The notes beneath the pieces are model-generated. The model was not told where the DNA came from. It was given only the letters and a program-made list of their open reading frames with translations, and ran no database searches. Positions 7,377-16,536 of a stretch of 64,000 bases of DNA are shown here, piece by piece. The position numbers and the translations under genes were made by a program. This DNA comes from Hankyongella sp964404985 (GTDB lineage: Bacteria > Pseudomonadota > Alphaproteobacteria > Sphingomonadales > Sphingomonadaceae), in contig CAYOMD010000001.1 in the NCBI GenBank assembly GCA_964404985.1, positions 124,001 to 188,000 of the forward strand, written 5' to 3'. How positions within the stretch are numbered: position 1 is the first letter of the stretch; every line of letters begins with the position of its first letter.

Positions 7377-9660
7377 TATCGAGCGCCGTGCGCTCCTGCT
7401 GGTCGAGCGGCTGAGCAACTGGCGCCATAATCCCGTGCGGATGGCGCGGCTGCGTGCACGCCTGCTGCGCCGGGAACCGCCAGATGTGGTTGCGCGTGTT
7501 ACCGCACTGGAAGCTGCAATGGGGGTGGCTGCCCTGGCGTTGCCGACGCTTTTTCCCGCGGGCTACGCGACCATGCCGCCGCCGGAGCGCATCGGGGCCT
7601 TCCGTCTGGCGCACAAGCTTGGTGAAGGCGGCATGGGCGAGGTCTGGCTTGGCCAGCGGGATGACGGCCTTTACGAGCAACAGGTTGCGATCAAACTGAT
7701 CCGGGTGGCGCTTTCCGCGCGGGCGCAAGACGCGTTTTCAGCCGAGCGGCGCATCCTGGCCCAGCTCGAGCATCCGAATATCGCCCGGCTGATCGACGGC
7801 GGTGTCACCACGGATGGGCGACCGTTTCTGATCATGGAGTATTCAGACGGCTTGCCGATCGACACGGCGACTGCCGCATTGCCGGTCGCGGCTAGAATCA
7901 AGCTGCTTCTCAAGGCTGCTGACGCCGTGCAGTTCGCGCATTCGCGGCTTGTTGTCCATGCCGACATCAAGCCTTCTAACCTGCTGGTCGATGCAAAGGG
8001 TCGGGTCAGACTGCTCGACTTTGGCATCGCCCGGCTGCTTGAGCGGGATGATGACCAGCATACGGCGGCATCCCCGATGACCCCTGGGTTCGCCAGCCCG
8101 GAACGGTTGGCCGGCTCGCCACCCAGTGTAGCGGATGATGTCTATGCACTTGGGATGATCATGCGGCTTGTGCTTGGCGGCGCTGGCGACCGGGATCTTC
8201 AGTCCATTACCGCCAAGGCCTGCGACACAGCCCCGGAGGGGCGCTACCCCAGCGTTGGCACCTTGATCGCCGATCTGGAGCGCTGGCGTGACAGGCTGCC
8301 GGTCGCAGCACGGCGCAACACGGTGCTCTACCGGGCGCACAAGTATGTCCAGCGTCACCGGGCGGGCACAGCGGTGACGGTCGCGGCGTTTGTCGCCGTC
8401 TCGGCTGCCGGCGTGGTGGCGCAGCAGAATTACCTGATTGCGGCGCGCGAACGCACAGAAGCGCAGGTGCGCTTCAATGATGCGCGCGGCATCGCCCGGT
8501 ATCTTCTGTTCGAGCATATGGACCGTCTGGAGCGCTTGCCTCTGTCCCTCAAGGAGCGGGCGAATGTCGCAAACGTCGCGCAGCATTATCTCAACCGTTT
8601 GTCCTCGGCAGAGCGTGCCGGCCCGGAAGTCCGGCTGGAGGCGGCAACCGGCTTGTGGCGGCTGGCTCAGCACCAGGGCGGCTTCAACCGGCCGAACCTG
8701 CGCCTGCCCGGACAGGCCGAGGCCAATCTTCAACGCGCGGAGATGATTGCCGCCAGCCTGTCCGGCGCGCAAGCCCGGTTGCTGCTGGCGCAGGTGCGCA
8801 TAGAGCGGGCGTTGATCGCAGCAAGCCTCGGTAGCGATGCCGAGAAGGCGCGGGTTATCCTCAATAGTGCCAGACCGCTTGTCGCGGCGACTGCAGACAG
8901 TGACCCGGCGATCCGGTCCCGCTGGCTGCTGGCCGATGCTGCCGTCTCGATCTGGCGCGGTGATTACGCGCGCGCCCTGACTTCCGCCGAGGCGGGGCTG
9001 CGCCTCCCGCCCCCGCAGGAGCCGCGGGCGGCGGCACTGCAGAAGGCGGCGTTGCTCGATATGTATGCGGAGGCTGCCTTTTACAGTCAGCGGCTGGACC
9101 AGGCAGAGAGCCTCTATCGCGAGCAAATGACTGACCTGGAGGCCGCGCACCGCCGCTGGCCGGACATCTTCGTTCTGGACCGGCTGGCGCGGGCGCGCTG
9201 GAGCCTGGGCACGACCCTGATGCAGCGCGAGAAATTCCCTGATGCGCTGCCGCTACTGACCGCGGCGACGCATGAGGCGCGTCGGGTGCTCGCATTCGAC
9301 CCGTTCGACCAGTCAGCGGCCCGGATGCACCGCTTCATCGAGACAGCGCAAGCGCAGTGCCTCGGCTATATGGGGCGTTTCACCGAGGCAGAGCCGATCT
9401 TCAGGCGTCGCGTCGCGCAGGCGCACGCCGCCTGGCAACAAACACCGACAGACTCCGCCCGTCTGCACGATTACGCCATGGCGCAGGTCATGCTGGGCGA
9501 GGCGCTGGCAAACGGGCACCGCATTGAGGATGGCTGTGCCGTTGATGGCCAGAGCCTTGCCCTGTTTACAAAGCTTAAGACCATGGGGCGGCTGACCCAG
9601 CTCGATATCGACCACAATATGGCGCTGCTCAAGGCTCGTATGGCGCAGAATTGCCAGTAG
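7348..9660 (+). CDS. Membrane Ser/Thr protein kinase with C-terminal helical repeats
   Basis: 770 residues. The kinase domain spans about 84-320: glycine loop LGEGGMGEV, Lys116 in VAIKLI, catalytic loop HADIKPSN (204-211), DFG at 224-226, and SPE in place of APE. The usual HRD Arg is Ala, so it is a non-RD kinase. One membrane span lies at about 340-358, followed by ~400 residues of helical, TPR-like repeats that would be outside the cytoplasm if the kinase is inside. An N-terminal ~80-residue segment is unassigned. The start overlaps the ECF sigma gene by 29 bases. Confidence 0.9.
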   Translation: MASPARASADIERRALLLVERLSNWRHNPVRMARLRARLLRREPPDVVARVTALEAAMGVAALALPTLFPAGYATMPPPERIGAFRLAHKLGEGGMGEVWLGQRDDGLYEQQVAIKLIRVALSARAQDAFSAERRILAQLEHPNIARLIDGGVTTDGRPFLIMEYSDGLPIDTATAALPVAARIKLLLKAADAVQFAHSRLVVHADIKPSNLLVDAKGRVRLLDFGIARLLERDDDQHTAASPMTPGFASPERLAGSPPSVADDVYALGMIMRLVLGGAGDRDLQSITAKACDTAPEGRYPSVGTLIADLERWRDRLPVAARRNTVLYRAHKYVQRHRAGTAVTVAAFVAVSAAGVVAQQNYLIAARERTEAQVRFNDARGIARYLLFEHMDRLERLPLSLKERANVANVAQHYLNRLSSAERAGPEVRLEAATGLWRLAQHQGGFNRPNLRLPGQAEANLQRAEMIAASLSGAQARLLLAQVRIERALIAASLGSDAEKARVILNSARPLVAATADSDPAIRSRWLLADAAVSIWRGDYARALTSAEAGLRLPPPQEPRAAALQKAALLDMYAEAAFYSQRLDQAESLYREQMTDLEAAHRRWPDIFVLDRLARARWSLGTTLMQREKFPDALPLLTAATHEARRVLAFDPFDQSAARMHRFIETAQAQCLGYMGRFTEAEPIFRRRVAQAHAAWQQTPTDSARLHDYAMAQVMLGEALANGHRIEDGCAVDGQSLALFTKLKTMGRLTQLDIDHNMALLKARMAQNCQ

Positions 9661-9752
9661 GCAGCGCCGTAACGATTTATTTGCCCGCTGATGGCCCGCT
9701 TTTCCGTGCTGCTGCGCTTTATGGTCAGTACGGTAAAATAGGAGAAACCATC

Positions 9753-10814
9753 ATGCTCTACCCCAATTCCATGAAGACGACGTCGCTCGCGCTTATCGCT
9801 GTACCCATGCTGTTTGCTTTGCCCATTCTGCCGGCTGCGGCGGCGCCGATCGCGCCGGACGTTTTTGACAAGTGCACATCCAATGTGAACGGCATCAGAA
9901 GCGCTTACTACGCACGCTCCTGCGCCTCCTCGAGTGCCATCGGTGATGGCCCGCAAGGGTCGGCCCCCGTCAGTTCAGCAGCGATTGGAAACGGGTACGA
10001 TAGTGCCTTTAACGCGGCATTTTCCGGCGCACGCATTTCGACCAGCTACACTAAGGGCGGTTGGGCCAACGCTTCCGAAACCGTGTCCAACACCAACGCG
10101 ATCGCACGCACCAGCAGCGACCTCACCGATGCATCCCTGCATGCCAGTGTCGAGACTGCCGTCGGCGGCCGCAACACAGCCGGTTTTACCAATGCGCGCT
10201 TCGGCGACACTGTAAACTTTTTCAATACGTCCGGCGGGCTCGTTATTCTGCCGATCACGGTGGCGCTGGATGGCAATTTCTTGGGACCGGTCAGGGGCTC
10301 GGACGGGCTCGGCGGCCCCGGCAGCGCGACGTTGAGCTTGTCCATCGGCAATATTATCGGCAAGACGGCGACGACCCACGCCAACAGCGGTCGCGGCTTG
10401 GGCGACTTGGTCACGCTGCGCTTCTGGTCGGACGGGAGGACGGATCTGGTTGATCTCGGGGGTCCACTCTCGAACAACGCCGATTACACCTTCGATTATT
10501 CCAACACCGGTGGCATCGCTGAGGGGTATTTCAGTACGCTGCTGGCCATACCGGCCGGAGAGTCGAGCCTGGGCCTGAGCCTGACGCTGGAAATGAATTG
10601 CGGGGCCCGCGGCACCGTCTGCGACTTCGGCAATACCGGAACCTTCCGCTTCGGCAATCTGCCCGATGGGCTGACATTCTCCTCTGAATCCGGGGTATTC
10701 CTGTCGGCAGTCGGCCAGAACCCACCGCCGCCAACCGACGTACCTGAGCCTGCAAGCATTGCCGTGCTCGGGCTTGGCCTGGTGCTGGCCGGGCGAATGC
10801 TGCTCAGGCGCTGA
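9753..10814 (+). CDS. PEP-CTERM sorting-domain exported protein
   Basis: 353 residues from the ATG at 9753, preceded by AGGAGAAACC; the open frame upstream lacks this ribosome site. A signal peptide (LALIAVPMLFALPILPAAAA) is followed by a Gly/Ser/Thr/Asn-rich, beta-strand-like body with few charges. The C-terminus has the sorting signature: VPEPAS, a hydrophobic helix (IAVLGLGLVLAGR) and RR at the end. Such proteins are processed by an exosortase and usually delivered to the surface or extracellular matrix. It follows the ECF sigma/kinase pair on the same strand with 92 bases between. No catalytic motif is visible. Confidence 0.9.
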   Translation: MLYPNSMKTTSLALIAVPMLFALPILPAAAAPIAPDVFDKCTSNVNGIRSAYYARSCASSSAIGDGPQGSAPVSSAAIGNGYDSAFNAAFSGARISTSYTKGGWANASETVSNTNAIARTSSDLTDASLHASVETAVGGRNTAGFTNARFGDTVNFFNTSGGLVILPITVALDGNFLGPVRGSDGLGGPGSATLSLSIGNIIGKTATTHANSGRGLGDLVTLRFWSDGRTDLVDLGGPLSNNADYTFDYSNTGGIAEGYFSTLLAIPAGESSLGLSLTLEMNCGARGTVCDFGNTGTFRFGNLPDGLTFSSESGVFLSAVGQNPPPPTDVPEPASIAVLGLGLVLAGRMLLRR

Positions 10815-10896
10815 GGCTCTGAGGTGCCGCGCGGCAGGTCGTAACAATCGGCCGCGCGGCGGCGTATTATGGGAAAACGCCAACAGGCGCGAACCC

Positions 10897-11118
10897 ATGA
10901 CTGATACGCCCTTCACCCTCAGCGACGCCGAGTGGCGCGCGCCTGACGCCAGAACAATACGCATCATGCGCCAGCACGGCGCGGAGCGACCCGGTTCCTG
11001 CGGGCTGTTGCGCGAGAAGCGCGCCGGTGTGTTCGCCGCCGAGCCTGCAAGGATCAGCACCATCAAATGCCGGGACCAATCACCTAGAGCAACGGGCTTT
11101 AAATCCGCATCAGCCTGA
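10897..11118 (+). pseudogene. Truncated msrB copy 1
   Basis: The first 141 bases (10897-11037) closely match msrB at 13841 onward: MTDTPFTLSDAEWRA, then IMRQHG and LLREKRAGVFA. Small deletions (2 and 1 bases) shift the frame and restore it, giving APDARTI in place of ARLTPEQY. Homology stops just before the first zinc CxxC; the frame then runs through unrelated sequence to a stop at 11116-11118. Both zinc Cys pairs and the catalytic Cys are absent, so it cannot act as a methionine sulfoxide reductase. It marks the right end of duplicate copy 1. Confidence 0.85.
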
Positions 11119-11158
11119 TGGCATGCCCAACGCGGATATAAAGTCCAAAGTTGCTCTA
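11085..11158. repeat. Inverted repeat, ~24-base arms
   Basis: Left arm 11085-11108 (TAGAGCAAC...AATCCGC) is nearly the reverse complement of right arm 11132-11158 (GCGGAT...GTTGCTCTA), with a 3-base insertion in the right arm. The 23-base loop contains GGCATGCC, itself a palindrome. It is AT-richer than the surroundings. It could be the remains of a small mobile palindromic element. Confidence 0.75.
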
Positions 11159-11173
11159 TAAACCTATAAATAT

Positions 11174-11247
11174 AAAGCATCTTTGCTCCTTAAATGTGAC
11201 AAACCACTCTATCCCGGATGTGGGTCACATTTAAGGCGCGATGCTTT
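11174..11247. repeat. Inverted repeat, 13-base perfect arms with outer arms
   Basis: CCTTAAATGTGAC (11188-11200) is the exact reverse complement of 11224-11236, with a 23-base loop. Outside it AAAGCAT (11174-11180) pairs with ATGCTTT (11241-11247). No T-run follows on either strand, so it is not a typical terminator. It may be an element end, an operator, or an RNA hairpin. Confidence 0.75.
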
Positions 11248-11405
11248 AGATTCAGATGACTTACGCAGAATCAAGACCCTCACCGTTCGCCTCAAGCCAA
11301 GTCGAGATACGTCCATTAGGTACTGGCAGATGATGCTGGAACTGCCCCTCGACCAGGCTCGGGGCGAACGGCTTAACCTAAAGTCATCACGCTCTACGTC
11401 GAGCG

Positions 11406-11915
11406 TCAAAGCGCTACCATGGTGCCATAGGGCGGCACCAGCCTCGGCCAATCGGATACGGGCAGGCCGTCGCGCAGGCCCAGCAGAGCCGCAATCGGGC
11501 CACCGTGGGTGACGACCAGGGTTGGGCGGGTCAATGCGCGCGCCGCGCCGACCACGCGCCAGGCCAGCTCCATCGTGGTCTCGCCCGTGTCGCCGGGGCG
11601 AAAGCCCTCCGGATCGCTCAGCATGCCGTCCATGGCGTCACCAGTCGCGCGGTAGATCGCGTGCCAGCTCTGCCCCTCCCACGCGCCGAAATCCCGCTCA
11701 CGCCATCCTGTATCCTCCAGCACCGGCACGCCAAGCTGCACGGCCAGTCGCTGCGCCGGAATGCGGGTGCGCCTCAGGCCGGAGTGAACCACCTGGTCCA
11801 CCGGTGGCGGCTCCGGCAGGGTGTAGGCTGCACGCGCCAGCGGGGCATCGGCGGCTCCATAGCAGCGCGTGCGCCACTTTACCGCTATCGGCGGATGACG
11901 CAGAAGCCAGAGCAT
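11406..11915 (-). CDS. cobC: Histidine phosphatase, probable alpha-ribazole phosphatase (copy 2)
   Basis: 169 residues from MLWLLRHPPI. It has the same active-site segments as copy 1 (RH at the N-terminus, TRCYG, HSGLRRT, RDFGAWEG, VVTHGG). The ATG overlaps the cobS stop (TGATG), and it is last in the order cobT-cobS-cobC, which supports removal of phosphate from alpha-ribazole phosphate or adenosylcobalamin phosphate in the lower-ligand branch. A longer open frame upstream is only the antisense-like reading of cobS. Near-identity with copy 1 is confined to 11491-11786. Confidence 0.88.
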   Translation of the reverse strand: MLWLLRHPPIAVKWRTRCYGAADAPLARAAYTLPEPPPVDQVVHSGLRRTRIPAQRLAVQLGVPVLEDTGWRERDFGAWEGQSWHAIYRATGDAMDGMLSDPEGFRPGDTGETTMELAWRVVGAARALTRPTLVVTHGGPIAALLGLRDGLPVSDWPRLVPPYGTMVAL

Positions 11916-12661
11916 CAGGCAGTACTCCCCAGCAGAATGAGCAGTTGCCCGGCGTAACAGGCAAAGCCCAGCCCGTCGCCGGTCACCCCGCCGAGCCAGG
12001 CCATCAGCCGCCCGCGCAGCCAGAGTGCAAAGCCGGCGCAGGCCAAGACTCCCAGCAGCAGGCCACCCGGGTTGGTGACCAGCAACCAGGCGACGCCGGG
12101 CAGCCCCCACAGCGCGCCGCGCCAGACATCGCGCCATGTTGCCTGCCCGCCGATGTCCTTGCCCAGCCCGGCAGCCGCCGGCGGTACCAGCGCCATCACC
12201 GGCAGGATCAACCAGCGCCCCAGCGTCGCAGACGCCAGCAGCGCCGGCACGGCCAGATGCAGGGGCAGGCTGATGAGCAGGGCCACACGCAAGCCGATCG
12301 CTAGCAGCAGGCCGAGCGCACCAAAGCTGCCGATCCGGCTGTCTTTCAGGATCTCCAGCTTGCGCGCGCGGGTGTGGCCGCCGCCGATCGCATCGCAGAA
12401 GTCGGCCACGGCATCCTCGTGGAACGCGCCGGTCACCAGCGCCTCGACCATCAGCGCCAACAATACGGCAACCGGCAGCGCCCAGACCTGGCCCGCCGCC
12501 CAGAGTACCGCCGCGCTGAGGCCCCCGACCAGCGCGCCGACCAGCGGGAACAGCGGCAGGCTGGCGCGCAGGCTCGCCTGCACGGCCTCTGGTGTCAGGT
12601 GCGCGGTCGACGGCGTCGGCAGGCGGGTCAGAAACTGGAGCGCGAGCCAGAAGCGGATCAC
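11915..12661 (-). CDS. cobS: Adenosylcobinamide-GDP ribazoletransferase
   Basis: 248 residues, an integral membrane protein with several hydrophobic helices. It joins adenosylcobinamide-GDP to alpha-ribazole (or its phosphate), the final assembly step of cobalamin. Family marks visible are LQFLTRLP near the N-terminus and the conserved HEDAVADFCDAIGGG with GSFGALGL, which hold the acidic residues for metal/substrate. The start is GTG and overlaps the cobT stop (GTGA). In copy 1 only its last codons remain. Confidence 0.93.
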   Translation of the reverse strand: MIRFWLALQFLTRLPTPSTAHLTPEAVQASLRASLPLFPLVGALVGGLSAAVLWAAGQVWALPVAVLLALMVEALVTGAFHEDAVADFCDAIGGGHTRARKLEILKDSRIGSFGALGLLLAIGLRVALLISLPLHLAVPALLASATLGRWLILPVMALVPPAAAGLGKDIGGQATWRDVWRGALWGLPGVAWLLVTNPGGLLLGVLACAGFALWLRGRLMAWLGGVTGDGLGFACYAGQLLILLGSTA

Positions 12662-13650
12662 CCGAGCACCTCGCGCAGGGTCGCCATGGACAGCAGGGCG
12701 GCGGCGGCATCAAGCATCGGCATGGCGAGCAGCGCACCGGTGCCCTCCCCCAGCCGCAGCCCCCAGTCCAGCAGCGGGTCGAGCCGCAGGTGCGCGAGTG
12801 CGGCTGCATGCCCCGGCTCGGCGGACGCATGCGCGGCGATCATGGCCTGCGTGGTGCCGGGCACCAGCACGTCTGCCACCAGCGCCGCACTGGTCGCGAC
12901 ATAGCCATCCAGTACGATTGTGCGCTGCAGCCGGGCTGCCTGCGCGAAGAACCCGGCCATCGCCGCGATCTCAAAGCCGCATAATGCTGCGATCTGCGCC
13001 TTGGGGGGATCACCCGCCACCCGTGCCAGCGCCTGCGTGACCACTGCCTGCTTGCGCGCCAGCGTCGCATCGTCGGCACCGGCTCCGCGCCCGCAGGCAG
13101 CGAGCGGGTCCAGCCCGGTCAGCAGCGCGGTCAAGGCGGCGGCGGCTGTGGTGTTGCCGATGCCCATTTCCCCGGCGGCCAGCACGACCATGCCTGCATC
13201 TGCCGCCAGTTGCGCCTCCTTAGCGCCAACAGCCCAGGCAGCATCGAACTCGTCCCCTGTCAGGGCAGGCTCCCGGCTCAGATCCCGGCTGCCGGCGCGG
13301 ATGCGGGCTTCGCGGTAGAAACCGGGCGGATCGGCAAGCGGCTGGGCTGCGCTTCCGACATCGACCAGTCGCAACGCGGTGTCAGTCGCCGTTGCCAGCA
13401 CAGCGCTGGCCGAGCGACCGGACGCGATGGTTGCAATCATGGCACCCGTCACATCCTGCGGCCAGGCGGTGACCCCCTGTGCGACCACGCCGTGATCACC
13501 GGCGAACAGCACCAGCCGGCGTGGGCGGGTCACCGGGTCGAGCCGTCCCTGTACCTGCGCCAGCCTGGCCGCCAGCACCTCCAGCCGCCCGAGGCTGCCC
13601 GGCGGCTTGGCAAGACTGTCGAGATAGATGGTGATCAGGTCCGGGGTCAT
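12658..13650 (-). CDS. cobT: Nicotinate-nucleotide-dimethylbenzimidazole phosphoribosyltransferase
   Basis: 330 residues from MTPDLITIYLDSLAKPPG. It makes alpha-ribazole phosphate from dimethylbenzimidazole and nicotinate mononucleotide. Motifs include KPPGSLGRLE, VLFAGDHGV, GEMGIGNTT and, near the C-terminus, EPGH, where the catalytic base is expected. First gene of the cobT-cobS-cobC operon. I saw no cobalamin riboswitch in the ~190 bases before it, and no corrin-ring genes in the window, so the locus alone supports only lower-ligand attachment or salvage. Confidence 0.93.
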   Translation of the reverse strand: MTPDLITIYLDSLAKPPGSLGRLEVLAARLAQVQGRLDPVTRPRRLVLFAGDHGVVAQGVTAWPQDVTGAMIATIASGRSASAVLATATDTALRLVDVGSAAQPLADPPGFYREARIRAGSRDLSREPALTGDEFDAAWAVGAKEAQLAADAGMVVLAAGEMGIGNTTAAAALTALLTGLDPLAACGRGAGADDATLARKQAVVTQALARVAGDPPKAQIAALCGFEIAAMAGFFAQAARLQRTIVLDGYVATSAALVADVLVPGTTQAMIAAHASAEPGHAAALAHLRLDPLLDWGLRLGEGTGALLAMPMLDAAAALLSMATLREVLG

Positions 13651-13840
13651 GACTGCCTGGGTAGGGGGCAAAAATCCCAAGGAGTGATGGCATGTGCCGC
13701 GCGGATTACAAGTCCGGCTGTGCCCGAACACTCACATGTTATGGTCCCGGAGTTTGATGGCATCGACTTCGCAGGCGGCAGGTCGTAACCATTAGCCGTA
13801 CGCCTGCGTACCATGGGGACAAGCGAACCGGAGCACATCC

Positions 13841-14239
<399 letters not shown>

Positions 14240-15340
14240 TCAATTCGCAAAACGAAAGAGCAGGATGTCGCCATCCTGGACGACATACTCCTTGCCTTCC
14301 AGGCGCATCTTGCCGGCCTCCTTGGCCCCGGCCTCGCCACCGCCCGCAATATAGTCCTGGAAGCCGATGGTCTCGGCGCGGATGAAGCCCTTCTCGAAGT
14401 CGGTGTGGATCACGCCGGCCGCCTGCGGGGCCTTGGTGCCCTTGGTGATGGTCCAGGCGCGCGCTTCCTTCGGGCCACAGGTGAAGTAGGTGATAAGACC
14501 CAGCAGATCGTAGCCAGCCCGGATGATGCGGGCGAGCCCGGTTTCCTGCAGCCCCAGATCGGCCAGGAAGGCCAGGCGGTCCTCAGGCGGCATCTGCACG
14601 ATCTCGGACTCGATCGCCGCCGAGATGATCACATGGGCCGCCCCTTCTGCTTTGGCTTTTTCGGCCACCCGTGCGGAATGGGCGTTGCCGGTTGCCGCCG
14701 CCTCTTCCTCGACATTGCAGACATAGAGCACCGGCTTGGCGGTCAGCAGCTGCGCCTGTGCGAAGATGCGTTTCTCGTCCTCGTCGTTCGGCACGGTCAG
14801 GCGCGCCGGCTTGCCGCCCCGCAGCAGTTCCAGCGCCTGGCCAAGCACGCTGGCGGCGGATTTTGCCTCCTTATCGCCGGTCGTCGCCTTTTTCTGGGCG
14901 GTTGCGACCCGGCGCTCCAGAGACTCCATGTCCGCAAGCATCAATTCGGTCTCAACCGTGTCGGCATCGGCAATCGGGTCGACCTTGCCGTCGACGTGGG
15001 TGACGTCGCCATTCTCGAAGCAGCGCAGCACATGGACGATGGCATCGACCTCGCGGATGTTGGCCAGGAACTGGTTGCCCAGACCCTCCCCCTTGGAGGC
15101 CCCGCGCACCAGCCCGGCGATATCGACGAAGGCGAGCTGGGTCTCGATGATCTTCTGGCTTCTGCCGAGTGCTGCAATCTGCTGCAGGCGCGGGTCCGGC
15201 ACCGCGACCTGGCCGACATTGGGCTCGATGGTGCAGAAGGGGTAGTTGGCGGCCTGAGCCGCCTGCGTTTCGGTGAGCGCGTTAAACAGCGTCGACTTGC
15301 CGACATTGGGCAGGCCGACGATCCCGCATTGAAATCCCAT
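14240..15340 (-). CDS. ychF: Redox-regulated ATPase YchF
   Basis: 366 residues from MGFQCGIVGLPNVGKST; the open frame begins 18 codons earlier, but the conserved N-terminus sets the start. It is an Obg-family P-loop protein with G1 GLPNVGKST, G3 in VDIAGLV and the altered G4 motif typical of YchF, which prefers ATP; the C-terminal TGS domain ends in DILLFRFAN. It binds ribosomes and influences stress responses in other bacteria. It ends flush with the convergent msrB gene. Confidence 0.96.
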   Translation of the reverse strand: MGFQCGIVGLPNVGKSTLFNALTETQAAQAANYPFCTIEPNVGQVAVPDPRLQQIAALGRSQKIIETQLAFVDIAGLVRGASKGEGLGNQFLANIREVDAIVHVLRCFENGDVTHVDGKVDPIADADTVETELMLADMESLERRVATAQKKATTGDKEAKSAASVLGQALELLRGGKPARLTVPNDEDEKRIFAQAQLLTAKPVLYVCNVEEEAAATGNAHSARVAEKAKAEGAAHVIISAAIESEIVQMPPEDRLAFLADLGLQETGLARIIRAGYDLLGLITYFTCGPKEARAWTITKGTKAPQAAGVIHTDFEKGFIRAETIGFQDYIAGGGEAGAKEAGKMRLEGKEYVVQDGDILLFRFAN

Positions 15341-15411
15341 GATGCTCTCGTGTGGTTCGAACTGGTGGTGACCGATAGAGGGCGAACAGCCCACGGTCCA
15401 GTGGGTTGCGC

Positions 15412-15816
15412 TCAGGCTGAGGTGGCGACGATCAGCACGATAGCCTGCGCCCAGGGGTGATCGTCGGTCAGGGTCAGGTGGATGGTCGCCTGCATGCCGG
15501 CAGGAGTCATGGCTGCCAGACGGTCGGCGGCACCCCCGGTCAGCGCCAGCGTCGGCTGGCCGCTCGGCAGGTTGACCACGCCGATGTCCCGCAAAAACAC
15601 CCCGGCGCGAAACCCGGTGCCGAGCGCCTTGGAACAGGCTTCCTTGGCGGCGAAACGCTTGGCATAGCTGGCCGCGCGGGTGAGTTCGCGCCGGTCAGAG
15701 CGCGCAATCTCGACCGGGGTGAACACACGGGCGGTGAAGCGGTCCCCGAACCGGTCCAGCGAGGCCTGGATGCGCGTGATGTTGCAGAGGTCGTTGCCAA
15801 GCCCGAGGATGATCAC
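15412..15816 (-). CDS. acpS: Holo-[acyl-carrier-protein] synthase
   Basis: 134 residues. It transfers 4'-phosphopantetheine from CoA to acyl carrier protein. Seen are GLGNDLCNITRI at the N-terminus (usually GxDxxxxxRI, here GNDLCNITRI) and AKRFAAKEACSKALGTG, which holds the magnesium-binding Glu. The start overlaps the pdxJ stop by 4 bases, a standard alphaproteobacterial arrangement. The usual follow-on genes (lepB, rnc, era) are not here; ychF follows instead. Confidence 0.95.
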   Translation of the reverse strand: MIILGLGNDLCNITRIQASLDRFGDRFTARVFTPVEIARSDRRELTRAASYAKRFAAKEACSKALGTGFRAGVFLRDIGVVNLPSGQPTLALTGGAADRLAAMTPAGMQATIHLTLTDDHPWAQAIVLIVATSA

Positions 15817-16535
15817 AGCCGCGCCTGCGCCATCGCCAGACGCATGCGGGCAATCGCCTCCGACAGGCCGATAAACACCGCCTCGCCGATCAGGAAGTGG
15901 CCGATGTTGAGCTCGCGCATCTGCGGGATCGCCGCAACCGGTCCGACATTGTCAAAGCGCAGGCCATGCCCGGCGTGGATTTCGAGGCCCATGGCATTGC
16001 CGTCCTGCGCGGCTCTGGCCAGCCGCGCCAGTTCCTGGTCCCGCGCCGTGCCATCCAGATGGCAGTAGCGGCCGGTGTGCAGTTCAACAACGGCTGCACC
16101 CAGACCACGAGCGGCCTCGAGCTGACGTGCATCCGGCTCGATAAACAGGCTGACCCGGATACCAGCATCATTGAGCGCGCCGACGATGGGCGCGAGCAGA
16201 CTATGCTGCCCTGCGGCATCCAGCCCGCCTTCTGTCGTGCGCTCCTGCCGGCGCTCCGGCACGATGCAGGCGGCATGGGGCCGGTGTTTGAGGGCAATGG
16301 CCAGCATTTCGTCGGTCGCAGCCATTTCAAGGTTCAGGGGCCGGTCAACCTCGGCGGCGAGCCGGGCAATGTCATGATCGGAGATATGCCGCCGGTCTTC
16401 GCGCAGGTGGGCCGTAATGCCGTCGGCACCGGCCTCGACGGCAAGGATGGCGGCGCGCACCGGGTCCGGGTGGCTGCCGCCACGTGCGTTGCGAATGGTC
16501 GCGACGTGATCGATATTGACGCCCAGGCGCAGCAT
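15813..16535 (-). CDS. pdxJ: Pyridoxine 5'-phosphate synthase
   Basis: 240 residues from MLRLGVNIDHVATIRNARGG. It condenses 1-deoxyxylulose 5-phosphate with 3-amino-1-hydroxyacetone phosphate to pyridoxine 5'-phosphate. Diagnostic stretches include NIDHVATIRNAR, HLREDRRHI, LNLEMAATDEM and a C-terminal GHGL with NIGHFLIGEAVF. The open frame starts upstream inside pyrE; the conserved N-terminus fixes the ATG at 16535, one base after the pyrE stop. Confidence 0.96.
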   Translation of the reverse strand: MLRLGVNIDHVATIRNARGGSHPDPVRAAILAVEAGADGITAHLREDRRHISDHDIARLAAEVDRPLNLEMAATDEMLAIALKHRPHAACIVPERRQERTTEGGLDAAGQHSLLAPIVGALNDAGIRVSLFIEPDARQLEAARGLGAAVVELHTGRYCHLDGTARDQELARLARAAQDGNAMGLEIHAGHGLRFDNVGPVAAIPQMRELNIGHFLIGEAVFIGLSEAIARMRLAMAQARL

Positions 16536-16536
16536 C

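Larger units (their letters stand above)
10815..11405. other. Intergenic mosaic: msrB remnant, transplanted patch, inverted repeats
   Basis: 591 bases without an intact gene. From about 10826 the sequence resembles the msrB upstream region at 13774-13840 (both contain GGCAGGTCGTAAC), then a broken msrB (10897-11037). A 23-base stretch (11038-11060) is identical to 5420-5442 inside the membrane glycosyltransferase gene. Bases 11061-11078 resemble, inverted, sequence near 13737-13758. Two strong inverted repeats follow (11085-11158 and 11174-11247). Bases 11250-11405 have no recognised feature. Confidence 0.7.

Noticed and set aside
11183..11512. 109-codon plus-strand open frame in the rearranged gap
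   Set aside because: Runs through a hairpin and then antisense to cobC; no conserved start region or family resemblance.
13651..13840. Cobalamin riboswitch before cobT
   Set aside because: No B12-box-like sequence could be seen in the 190 bases before cobT on its strand.
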